DNA of 64,000 nt from Neobacillus niacini (GTDB taxonomy: Bacteria > Bacillota > Bacilli > Bacillales > Cytobacillaceae). The notes under the pieces are model-generated. The model saw only the letters and a list, made by a program, of their open reading frames with translations. It was not told the origin of the DNA and made no database searches. Location: assembly GCF_023715415.1 (NCBI RefSeq), contig NZ_JAMBOB010000006.1, positions 62,001 through 126,000 of the forward strand, written 5' to 3'. Within the stretch, counting starts at the first letter, position 1. Each line of letters opens with the position of its first letter. Of this stretch, positions 36,680-44,018 are shown piece by piece. Both the position numbers and the translations under genes were made by a program.

Positions 36680-37681
36680 TTATTTACCCTCGTAAAACTC
36701 ACCAAGGTCTTTCCATTCCTCTTTTACTTCAATCCCCTGTGCTTGGGCAGCTTTCTTGTTAATCCAAAGTGTTAAGCTGTTTGGCAATTCCACTGGGATT
36801 TCAGAAGCCTTTTTATTCCCGCTTAAGATTTCAGCAGCCATTAAACCGGATTGATAGCCAATATCAAAATATTCGAAGCCACTCGCTGCCACTGCACCTT
36901 TTTTCATTGAATCTAGCTCGCCCACGAACAATGGAATCTTTTTGCTGTTTGCAACTGAAATAACGGACTCAAGAGCAGAGACAACTGTATTATCTGTAGG
37001 AATATAGATAGCATTTACACGGCCAACTAAGGATTCAGCGGCCTGTTTCACTTCAGCAGAGGTTGAGACTGAAACTTTAACAAGCTTAGCGCCCTTTGCT
37101 TCTGCTAACTTTTCCACTTCTTCCACTTGAACAACTGAGTTTTGTTCACCAGAATTATAAATGACACCGATTTCTTTAGCCTGAACCTCTTCAGTGATAA
37201 AGTTAATGGTTTTAGCTGTTCCTTCCGGATGATTATCCGTTGTACCAGTAATATTTTCACCAGGCTGATCAAATGCCTTTACCAAACCAGCGCCAATAGG
37301 ATCCGTTACAGAAGTAAAGATGATTGGAATTTCCTTCGTTGCGTTCAATGCCGCGGTTGCACTTGGCGTTGCATTTGCAAAAATTAAATCTACTTTATCT
37401 CCAACAAAATTGTCAGCGATTGTTTGAACGTTGTTCATATCTGCTTGTGCATTTTGCTCGTCAAATTCAACTTTAATGCCTTTTTCCTCTAACGCCTTTT
37501 TAAACCCTTCTGTTGCCGCATCTAATGATGGGTGTGCTGCAAACTGGCTAATACCAACTTTAAAAACCTTCTCCCCATCTTTTTCCGTTCCAGTTCCACC
37601 CGTTGTTTCCTTGCTGCCACACCCAGCAAGCATCATCATCCCAGCTAAAGCAAAGGATATTACTTTTACATTTTTTTTCAT
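36680..37681 (-). CDS. ABC substrate-binding lipoprotein (TrpX-like)
   Basis: A 333-residue lipoprotein of the ABC_sub_bind family: signal peptide with lipobox LAGC, Gly/Thr linker, then the fold starting at KVGISQFAAHPSLDAA. In Streptococcus this family (TrpX) supports tryptophan uptake. Next to homogentisate genes it may import tyrosine or another aromatic amino acid; that is inference from position only. Confidence 0.85.
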   Translation of the reverse strand: MKKNVKVISFALAGMMMLAGCGSKETTGGTGTEKDGEKVFKVGISQFAAHPSLDAATEGFKKALEEKGIKVEFDEQNAQADMNNVQTIADNFVGDKVDLIFANATPSATAALNATKEIPIIFTSVTDPIGAGLVKAFDQPGENITGTTDNHPEGTAKTINFITEEVQAKEIGVIYNSGEQNSVVQVEEVEKLAEAKGAKLVKVSVSTSAEVKQAAESLVGRVNAIYIPTDNTVVSALESVISVANSKKIPLFVGELDSMKKGAVAASGFEYFDIGYQSGLMAAEILSGNKKASEIPVELPNSLTLWINKKAAQAQGIEVKEEWKDLGEFYEGK

Positions 37682-37844
37682 TTATAATCCCCCTAAAACT
37701 CTTCTAATTTTCTAAAAATTTATTATATTATAAAAGTTATTCTAGTATTTTTTCACCCTAAAAGTCAATAGAATTACCCAAAATTATTTTTCTGCTTTAA
37801 AGCGACAAATTTCTTAAGCCAAATTACTTAGTTTTTTCAATAGA

Positions 37845-37888
37845 AAAGGAAAGAAGCTCCCGGCGTATTCCGAGAGCTTCTTTCCTTT
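37845..37888. terminator. Bidirectional terminator
   Basis: A 15-bp perfect stem (AAAGGAAAGAAGCTC with its complement) with T-rich flank on the minus strand. It follows the small gene at 37899. Confidence 0.75.
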
Positions 37889-37898
37889 ATTTATCAAT

Positions 37899-38033
37899 TT
37901 ATCTTGACCAATCTTGTGTTTGAGCTAATAGTTTATCAATTTCAATTTCTTTTAATTTATTTGTGACTTTCTCAGATGTTAGATTTGCCGTAGAATCTAG
38001 TAGCTTATCAATATCAATAATAGTTGTTTTCAT
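37899..38033 (-). CDS. Small hypothetical protein (44 residues)
   Basis: A short gene with a strong ribosome site (GGAGGTTAGAT before ATG 38033) and its own terminator, so I consider it real. The product is soluble and charged, with an internal repeat: IDIDKLLDS near residues 6-14 and IEIDKLLAQ near 31-39, separated by a polar stretch. No family recognised. A longer frame to 38111 lacks a ribosome site. Confidence 0.6.
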   Translation of the reverse strand: MKTTIIDIDKLLDSTANLTSEKVTNKLKEIEIDKLLAQTQDWSR

Positions 38034-38115
38034 ATCTAACCTCCATTGTTTATTTACCAAAGTATTCGTATTAAAGTGGACATTTGTGGGGGTAAAAAAA
38101 AAGATAGCCATAAAG

Positions 38116-38132
38116 AACTAGTCCTAAAGGGG
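38116..38132. repeat. 17-bp motif shared with 40311-40327
   Basis: AACTAGTCCTAAAGGGG here and AACTAATCCTAATGGGG at 40311-40327 differ at two positions; both precede genes of the heme-copper unit. Function unknown. Confidence 0.35.
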
Positions 38133-38258
38133 ATTTGTTAGTAAGGGTATGATTTAATTCACTTTTTATTCACAAATTGTAGATTAGAATGTTATTTGAT
38201 ATTAAACATGTGGTTGGGGGACTGCTTGTTTAATCAATTTAACTGGGGGGGGATATAT

Positions 38259-38807
38259 ATGTACCAATCAATAGCATGGTACGTCACCTTATTTCTCGTT
38301 TTTCTACTGGCTTTGGCATTTGCTTTTGTGTATGGGGAATCGAGAAGATTAAGAGAATATGGACCAATACAAGAAAAAGGTTACAAAATTCGTAAATTTT
38401 ATTTTCTGGGGCTACTCGCAGTAATGGGGTTTGCTTCAGCCATGTCACTAAGCAAGCTTCCATACCATAACCAACATGCTGCTGCGAAAGAGCACGCAAA
38501 GGTTGTTGAGGTGGCTGGTATGCAATACGCATGGGAATTCAGTGATGAAAACTTTACAGTTGGAGAAGAGATTCAATTTCGAGTAACAAGTAAAGATGTT
38601 ACACACGGATTCGGTATTTATGACCCGGAGTTAGAATTAATTGCCCAAACACAGGCAATGCCGGAATACACGAATACGCTCACGATTACGTTTGACAAAC
38701 CAGGCACGTATAAAATTTTATGCTTGGAATATTGCAGTGTTGGACATCATGTAATGATGAAAGACATAGTAGTTAAACCAAAAGGAGGAAATGGCCATGG
38801 TCACTAA
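38259..38807 (+). CDS. Heme-copper enzyme subunit II with CuA site
   Basis: A 182-residue subunit with two N-terminal hydrophobic segments (about 5-26 and 48-66) and a cupredoxin domain outside the membrane. A complete CuA site is present: H116 (VTHGFG), C155, C159, H163 and M166 in CLEYCSVGHHVM. It resembles ba3-type subunit II. Start at 38259 after a run of eight G; the in-frame start at 38196 is not supported. It overlaps the catalytic subunit gene by 11 bases, so both form one complex. The partner points to a CuA-containing nitric oxide reductase rather than an oxidase. Confidence 0.88.
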   Translation: MYQSIAWYVTLFLVFLLALAFAFVYGESRRLREYGPIQEKGYKIRKFYFLGLLAVMGFASAMSLSKLPYHNQHAAAKEHAKVVEVAGMQYAWEFSDENFTVGEEIQFRVTSKDVTHGFGIYDPELELIAQTQAMPEYTNTLTITFDKPGTYKILCLEYCSVGHHVMMKDIVVKPKGGNGHGH

Positions 38808-40263
38808 AGCTCGTAGTATTAACAATAAAGGCGTTGCTTTAGCCTTAATGGTTACCTCTGTTATTCTTGTATTAATGATGATTTTTGGAGTCATGATGTT
38901 ATTAAATCAGGGGAATGTGGTAAAAATATCACCACAGTTTTTCTATAAGATTATGACCATTCATGGCACAGGGATGATTGGAATTGCCGCTTTAGGAGGC
39001 AGTGCCATTATGTGGTACTTCCTTTCAAAACATATCTATCTAAATTCAAAAGTATTTTTCGCAAATTTACTATTTTCTTTGATTGGGGTTGTCATGATCC
39101 TTATCGCTATTTTTGGCTTTAATTTTTCAGACGGCTGGACCTTTCTTTTCCCGCTGCCAGCTTATTCAGCAAATCTATATGGAAAATTAGGTGCGTTATT
39201 ATTCTTATTTGGAATGTTGGCATTAGGTATTGGGTATTTAGTTATGTACTTCTACTTAGCTGCTAGGTTAACAAAAGAATATGGCGGATTGCATAAGACT
39301 CTTGGCTGGGAACATATTTTCGGAGGAAAAAAAGGCTATGGTCCTCCTCCTGCTGCAGTTGCAACAACAATGGTCATCATCACGAATTCGATTGCCATTC
39401 TTGCAGGTGCTTATGTTCTTGTTGCTTCAATCTTAAATATTATCAATCCAGCTATTACCATTGATCCAATGTTAGCTAAGCATTTGACGTATGCATTCGG
39501 ACATATCTTTGCAAACTGTACCATTTACATGGCCGTTATCGCTGTTTATGAAGTTCTATCGAAGTATACTGAACGTCCGTGGAAATCAAATAAGGCGTTT
39601 TTGATTGCATGGAATTGCTCTACACTGTTTACTTTAATGATCTATACACACCACTTGCTCATGGATTTTGCAGTACCAAAATGGATGTTAATTGTCGGTC
39701 AAGTTTTTTCCTATGCAAACGGTCTTCCTGTTATGGTTGTCACAGCATATGGTGCGTTAATGATTGTCTTCCGTTCTGCAATTAAATGGGATTTTGCTTC
39801 AAGCATGATGTTTTTAGCGATGTTTGGCTGGGTTGCCGGTGCAGTACCTGCGATTATTGACTCAACCATTGTTGTCAATCATGTTATGCATAATACAAAA
39901 TGGGTTCCAGGTCACTTCCACACGTATATGGGGATGGGCGTCATTGCGATGATTTTCGGATTTATGTATTATTTTAATAAAACCGAAGGAACACAAAAAC
40001 AAAATAGCTATGATAAATTTGCTATCTTTACCTATTTTATTTTCTTTACCGGTTTAGCAGGTTCATTTCTATATGCAGGAAAGCTCAGTGCACCGCGCAG
40101 ATGGGCGGAGCATTTACCACAATGGACTGCAACAGATCAAGTTGGAGCTCTTTGCGGAATATTTATTATAGCTGCTTCACTAATCTTTACCATTCGCTTT
40201 ATAGCTGGATTAAAAACGGTGGGAAGCAAATCAACACCTGATACGCTAAAATCCGCTTCTTAA
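38797..40263 (+). CDS. Heme-copper catalytic subunit without active-site Tyr; probable CuA-type nitric oxide reductase
   Basis: A 488-residue, about 12-helix subunit I of the B-type heme-copper family. Heme and copper ligands are in place: H56 (low-spin heme), H236, H285 and H286 (CuB), H373 and H375 in VPGHFH. In Thermus ba3 oxidase the first CuB ligand begins GHPIVY, with Tyr four residues after His crosslinked to it. Here the sequence is GHIFAN, so that residue is N240. Oxygen reductases need this Tyr; nitric oxide reductases lack it. Bacillus azotoformans has a CuA-containing NO reductase of B-family descent, which this pair resembles in layout. I favour NO reductase; oxygen reduction cannot be excluded. 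Start ATG 38797 fits AGGAGG better than 38791. Confidence 0.8.
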   Translation: MVTKARSINNKGVALALMVTSVILVLMMIFGVMMLLNQGNVVKISPQFFYKIMTIHGTGMIGIAALGGSAIMWYFLSKHIYLNSKVFFANLLFSLIGVVMILIAIFGFNFSDGWTFLFPLPAYSANLYGKLGALLFLFGMLALGIGYLVMYFYLAARLTKEYGGLHKTLGWEHIFGGKKGYGPPPAAVATTMVIITNSIAILAGAYVLVASILNIINPAITIDPMLAKHLTYAFGHIFANCTIYMAVIAVYEVLSKYTERPWKSNKAFLIAWNCSTLFTLMIYTHHLLMDFAVPKWMLIVGQVFSYANGLPVMVVTAYGALMIVFRSAIKWDFASSMMFLAMFGWVAGAVPAIIDSTIVVNHVMHNTKWVPGHFHTYMGMGVIAMIFGFMYYFNKTEGTQKQNSYDKFAIFTYFIFFTGLAGSFLYAGKLSAPRRWAEHLPQWTATDQVGALCGIFIIAASLIFTIRFIAGLKTVGSKSTPDTLKSAS

Positions 40264-40341
40264 ACCAGGAAAATCTAAAGAGGGTTTTTATAATGGCTTA
40301 TTTTTGTACAAACTAATCCTAATGGGGGGTGTTTGTACATA

Positions 40342-40605
40342 ATGAAAATAAAAATTGTAGTCAGTTTATCTATATTTTCACTTTTATTTGCATCAGCTTG
40401 GCTACTTCAGGCACAACTGCAAAATTATCGGGAATTTAATGTTAATAATATGGAATCGCAAATTAATAATTTGAATGTAGTTCCGATGAATAATGAAAAT
40501 ACTCCGATGAATACGAATTTAAACGCCGAGATGTCTAATGTCCAATGGAAGTTATTTGAGCCCTTTAAGCCTAGGGAATATGTTCGGATTATAGATTCTG
40601 AATAA
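40342..40605 (+). CDS. Small single-helix membrane or secreted protein
   Basis: An 87-residue protein with one N-terminal hydrophobic segment (about 5-22) and a polar, Asn/Met-rich remainder with repeated NN and PMN motifs. It is 78 bases downstream of the heme-copper subunit I gene and before the terminator, so it may be cotranscribed and could be a small accessory subunit. The ATG is preceded by a G-run at 40324-40329. Not recognised. Confidence 0.6.
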   Translation: MKIKIVVSLSIFSLLFASAWLLQAQLQNYREFNVNNMESQINNLNVVPMNNENTPMNTNLNAEMSNVQWKLFEPFKPREYVRIIDSE

Positions 40606-40610
40606 AATGT

Positions 40611-40647
40611 AAAAAAGTGTTCCAAGCAATCCTTGGAACACTTTTTT
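40611..40647. terminator. Bidirectional terminator between the heme-copper unit and mrp operon
   Basis: 16-bp stem AAAAAAGTGTTCCAAG and its complement around a 5-base loop. Confidence 0.9.
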
Positions 40648-40651
40648 CTGA

Positions 40652-41020
40652 TTAATCTACAGATGACTTCTTCATTATTTTTTTATTATATTCTTTTAAG
40701 TCGTCTCTTACACTTTTATCCCAAAGTTTTACTCCTGAATTATAAGCAGCCCTGTTAATTAAATGGCCTGAGATGGGAGAAGTCATAAAAAGAAAGATAA
40801 TACCTAAGATCAGCCTCGAATTAAAATGACCTTCAAGTGCATAAAAGTATAGAAAAGTTCCCAATAGAATTGACATTACCCCTAATGTAGCTGCTTTTGA
40901 GGCGGCATGGTTTCTCGTATAAACGTCTGGGAGTCTAATCACTCCAAAAGTAGCAATTAGGCTGAGCAGGGATCCAACTATGATAAAAAATCCGATGAAA
41001 AAATCAATGATTACGCTCAC
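40652..41020 (-). CDS. mrpG: Na+/H+ antiporter subunit MrpG
   Basis: A 122-residue protein with three helices and the PhaG_MnhG family segment FGVIRLPDVYTRNHAASKAATLG. Last gene of the Mrp operon, starting at GTG within the end of mrpF. A component of the hetero-oligomeric Na+(Li+)/H+ antiporter. Confidence 0.93.
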   Translation of the reverse strand: MSVIIDFFIGFFIIVGSLLSLIATFGVIRLPDVYTRNHAASKAATLGVMSILLGTFLYFYALEGHFNSRLILGIIFLFMTSPISGHLINRAAYNSGVKLWDKSVRDDLKEYNKKIMKKSSVD

Positions 41021-41288
41021 GTTCGATAATAACCCCCTTCTCTAAATACTTAGCAAACGCAACTGTTCCGATAAAGGCAAGAATACCAATCAAAAGAATA
41101 ATTTCTAGAAAAGCATGAGAATTTAAAACGACTGAAGTCAATGCGGTTATGGCAATAAGATTCACACCAATCGCATCTAATGCAATCACTCGATCAGCTA
41201 CACTAGGACCCTTTATGACCCGATAAATTAATCCAAGCATGGAAATGGAGCAGATTAACAATGCTAAGCGTATTATGATTTCAAGCAT
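41004..41288 (-). CDS. mrpF: Na+/H+ antiporter subunit MrpF
   Basis: A 94-residue three-helix protein with the family segment GPSVADRVIALDAIGVN. Start and stop overlap neighbours by 1 and 17 bases. Confidence 0.93.
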   Translation of the reverse strand: MLEIIIRLALLICSISMLGLIYRVIKGPSVADRVIALDAIGVNLIAITALTSVVLNSHAFLEIILLIGILAFIGTVAFAKYLEKGVIIERERNH

Positions 41289-41764
41289 TAGCTGCTCACC
41301 TCCAAAATTGCTTTTTCAAAGGAATTCTTAATACTGTTAATCTCATCTTCCACTTCCCCAATATTCATCGCATGAATAAAAAGAGTTTTATTATCCTCTG
41401 ATACATCAATCACTAATGTACCTGGCGTTAATGTTATTAAATTTGAGAGAAGCATGATTTGCCAATCCTTAGTTAATACCGTCTCCATTGCAAAAATAGC
41501 TGGCCTCATATCTAATTTTGGTTTTAAGACAATTTTTACAATGGCTACATTGGACAAAATTAGTTCCTTTATAAAAATAATAATCAGCTTGATAAAGGAC
41601 CATAATCGAAATAAATAAAAGCGGGTATGGAAGTAACGTCTTAGCACAAATATAATAAGGAGTCCAAAAATATAGCCTTTTATAAAACTAATGGGATCGT
41701 ATGAAACCTTAATAAACATCCATAAAAAGGCTAGCACCACATTCAATAAAATTTGAAATGCCAA
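41288..41764 (-). CDS. mrpE: Na+/H+ antiporter subunit MrpE
   Basis: A 158-residue protein with two or three N-terminal helices and a cytoplasmic domain containing the MNH_E signature region SNLITLTPGTLVIDVSED. Confidence 0.93.
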   Translation of the reverse strand: MAFQILLNVVLAFLWMFIKVSYDPISFIKGYIFGLLIIFVLRRYFHTRFYLFRLWSFIKLIIIFIKELILSNVAIVKIVLKPKLDMRPAIFAMETVLTKDWQIMLLSNLITLTPGTLVIDVSEDNKTLFIHAMNIGEVEDEINSIKNSFEKAILEVSS

Positions 41765-41771
41765 AACTTAT

Positions 41772-43259
41772 TCACTCCTTTAAGACAGCATTAATATAGA
41801 TATCGGGATCTAATAAGGTATCGGCTGCCTGTGAAATATACGGCAATATGGATTCAGAACCAATTCCGTAAAGCGCTGAAATCACTACCAAAATAACAGG
41901 AGCAATAAGCAAACGTTTTACAGGTGCTTCTTCCTCTTCTCGGTAAGTGCGGTCCTTTCCCCAAAATCCGTTAATAAAGATTTTCATAACAGAAAAAAGA
42001 ACGAGTAAACTGGACATCAAGACAATGAAAGCTCCTATAAGGCTTTCTCCCTCAAATCCACCCTGCACAATAAGGAGCTTTCCAACAAATCCACTCAATG
42101 GCGGAATTCCTGCCAGAGCTAAAGCAGCAATAAAGAATGTCCATCCAAGACCTGGATAGCGGTTAATAAGCCCGCTGATATTTTTTAAATTACTAGTTCC
42201 CGTAATGGATATGACAACTCCTACTAGCAGGAATAAGGCTGCTTTTATAAGCATATCGTGAATCAAATAGTAAACAGCCCCTGTTATGGAAGTTGTGTTC
42301 AATATGGAAACCCCATACAAGATAACACCTACAGCGACGATGATATTATAAATAATGATGTTCTTGATATCCCAGTAAGCAATTGCACCAATAACACCGA
42401 AAATAATTGACAGAATCGCTAGAATGGAAAGAAGACCAAAAGTTTCCATATCATGATAAAAGAAAAGCGTATACGTTCTTGTAATCGAATAAACTCCGAC
42501 TTTTGTCAATAAAGCACCGAATAGAGCTAATACAGGGGCAGGTGGTGCGTAATAGGATCCCGGCATCCAAAAGTAGAGTGGGAAAATTGCTCCTTTTAAA
42601 CCAAATACAATTAAGAACATGACAGCAATAACCGTTAATATCCCCGGCATCCCATTTATACTAATTTCATGAATTCGACTAGAAATATGTGCCATATTTA
42701 ACGTTCCAACTACGGAATATAAATAGGCAACAGCAATAACAAATAATGCTGATGAAATGACATTCACAAGCAAATATTTAATTGATTCTCTTAGCTGTAT
42801 CTTTGTTCCTCCAAGTACTAGCAAAACATAGGAAGACATCAGCATAACCTCAAAAAACACGAATAGATTAAAAATATCGCCCGTGGTAAAAGCTCCGTTT
42901 ACTCCTACTATTAAAAAGTTATATACGGCATAGTAGTAATATTTTTCATGTTCTTGACCAATCGATTTAAAGGAGTATAGTAAACAAACAAACGCAACAA
43001 TGCTTGTCGTGAATACTAATAGTGCTGAAAACATGTCCGAAACTAACGTAATCCCAAACGGTGCATCCCAGCTGCTAACATTTAGGGATTGGACCCCTTC
43101 CGTTCGTACCTTTTGAATCACCAACCAAGCTGCAATAACGGAACATATGGAAGAAATTGTTGCAACAACTCGCTGTGCGATGATTCTTTTATTTAGAAAA
43201 ATTAATATTGCCCCAGTAAACAAGGGGATTAATATAGGTAAAATGATTAAGTTAGTCAT
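41772..43259 (-). CDS. mrpD: Na+/H+ antiporter subunit MrpD
   Basis: A 495-residue proton-translocating subunit of about 14 helices, homologous to complex I NuoM/NuoN. Visible are [17 protein letters not shown] (conserved Glu of helix 5) and [17 protein letters not shown] (conserved Lys of helix 7). Confidence 0.94.
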   Translation of the reverse strand: MTNLIILPILIPLFTGAILIFLNKRIIAQRVVATISSICSVIAAWLVIQKVRTEGVQSLNVSSWDAPFGITLVSDMFSALLVFTTSIVAFVCLLYSFKSIGQEHEKYYYYAVYNFLIVGVNGAFTTGDIFNLFVFFEVMLMSSYVLLVLGGTKIQLRESIKYLLVNVISSALFVIAVAYLYSVVGTLNMAHISSRIHEISINGMPGILTVIAVMFLIVFGLKGAIFPLYFWMPGSYYAPPAPVLALFGALLTKVGVYSITRTYTLFFYHDMETFGLLSILAILSIIFGVIGAIAYWDIKNIIIYNIIVAVGVILYGVSILNTTSITGAVYYLIHDMLIKAALFLLVGVVISITGTSNLKNISGLINRYPGLGWTFFIAALALAGIPPLSGFVGKLLIVQGGFEGESLIGAFIVLMSSLLVLFSVMKIFINGFWGKDRTYREEEEAPVKRLLIAPVILVVISALYGIGSESILPYISQAADTLLDPDIYINAVLKE

Positions 43260-43593
43260 CTTTCTGTGTTCCCCTCATTTCTTCTACATTATCTGTTCCC
43301 AGTTCTTGATAGGCTCGATAAGCTAATACTAAGAAAAATGCTGTAACACCAAAGCTGATTACGATGGCTGTTAAAATTAACGCCTGTGGAAGTGGATCTG
43401 TATAGCTCTCCGCATTTCCCCCTAAAATAGGTGCAGCTCCTCGTTTAAGTCCACCCATGGTAAGAATAAGGAGATGAGCACCATGACTTAATAGTCCAGT
43501 ACCGACAATAATACGTAATAGACTTTTTGAAAGCATTAAATAGGTGGCGGTCATAAATAGAATTCCAATGACAAATGCCATTACTATTTCCAT
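43252..43593 (-). CDS. mrpC: Na+/H+ antiporter subunit MrpC
   Basis: A 113-residue three-helix protein homologous to complex I NuoK, with [12 protein letters not shown] and [14 protein letters not shown] segments. Overlaps mrpD by eight bases. Confidence 0.94.
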   Translation of the reverse strand: MEIVMAFVIGILFMTATYLMLSKSLLRIIVGTGLLSHGAHLLILTMGGLKRGAAPILGGNAESYTDPLPQALILTAIVISFGVTAFFLVLAYRAYQELGTDNVEEMRGTQKDD

Positions 43594-44018
43594 TATTCAT
43601 CCTCCCCTATCGTTTGAATAATGGTCATCGTCACTCCGACAACAACAAAGTAAACTCCTAAATCAAAAAGCGTCGCAGTATGAAGAGATAAATCACCAAG
43701 AATCGGTAAATGAACATCTCCAAATGCATGGGTTAAAAATGGAGCATCAAAGATGAGAGAACCCGCACTTGTACCAATAGCAAATAGAAGCCCAATCGCT
43801 GTAAGAATTCGAAAGTTTACAGGCAAAATCCCCACAACTGTTTTGATATCATAGGTTATTAATAGGAGAACAATCGCTCCAGCTGTCATTAACCCACCTA
43901 TAAACCCTCCACCGGGATAATAATGACCTGCCGTAAAGATATAGACTGAGTACAGGGCAATAAAGAAGAGAAGAACTTTCACAGCAGTTTCAAGTATGAT
44001 ATTGTTAGTATTTCTCAT
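43593..44018 (-). CDS. mrpB: Na+/H+ antiporter subunit MrpB
   Basis: A 141-residue MnhB-family protein with four helices and the [14 protein letters not shown] motif. Overlaps mrpA by four bases. Confidence 0.94.
   Translation of the reverse strand: MRNTNNIILETAVKVLLFFIALYSVYIFTAGHYYPGGGFIGGLMTAGAIVLLLITYDIKTVVGILPVNFRILTAIGLLFAIGTSAGSLIFDAPFLTHAFGDVHLPILGDLSLHTATLFDLGVYFVVVGVTMTIIQTIGEDE

Noticed and set aside
38797-40263. Ordinary ba3-type cytochrome c oxidase
   Set aside because: The crosslinked Tyr four residues after the first CuB His is Asn, so an oxygen reductase role is not the first choice.
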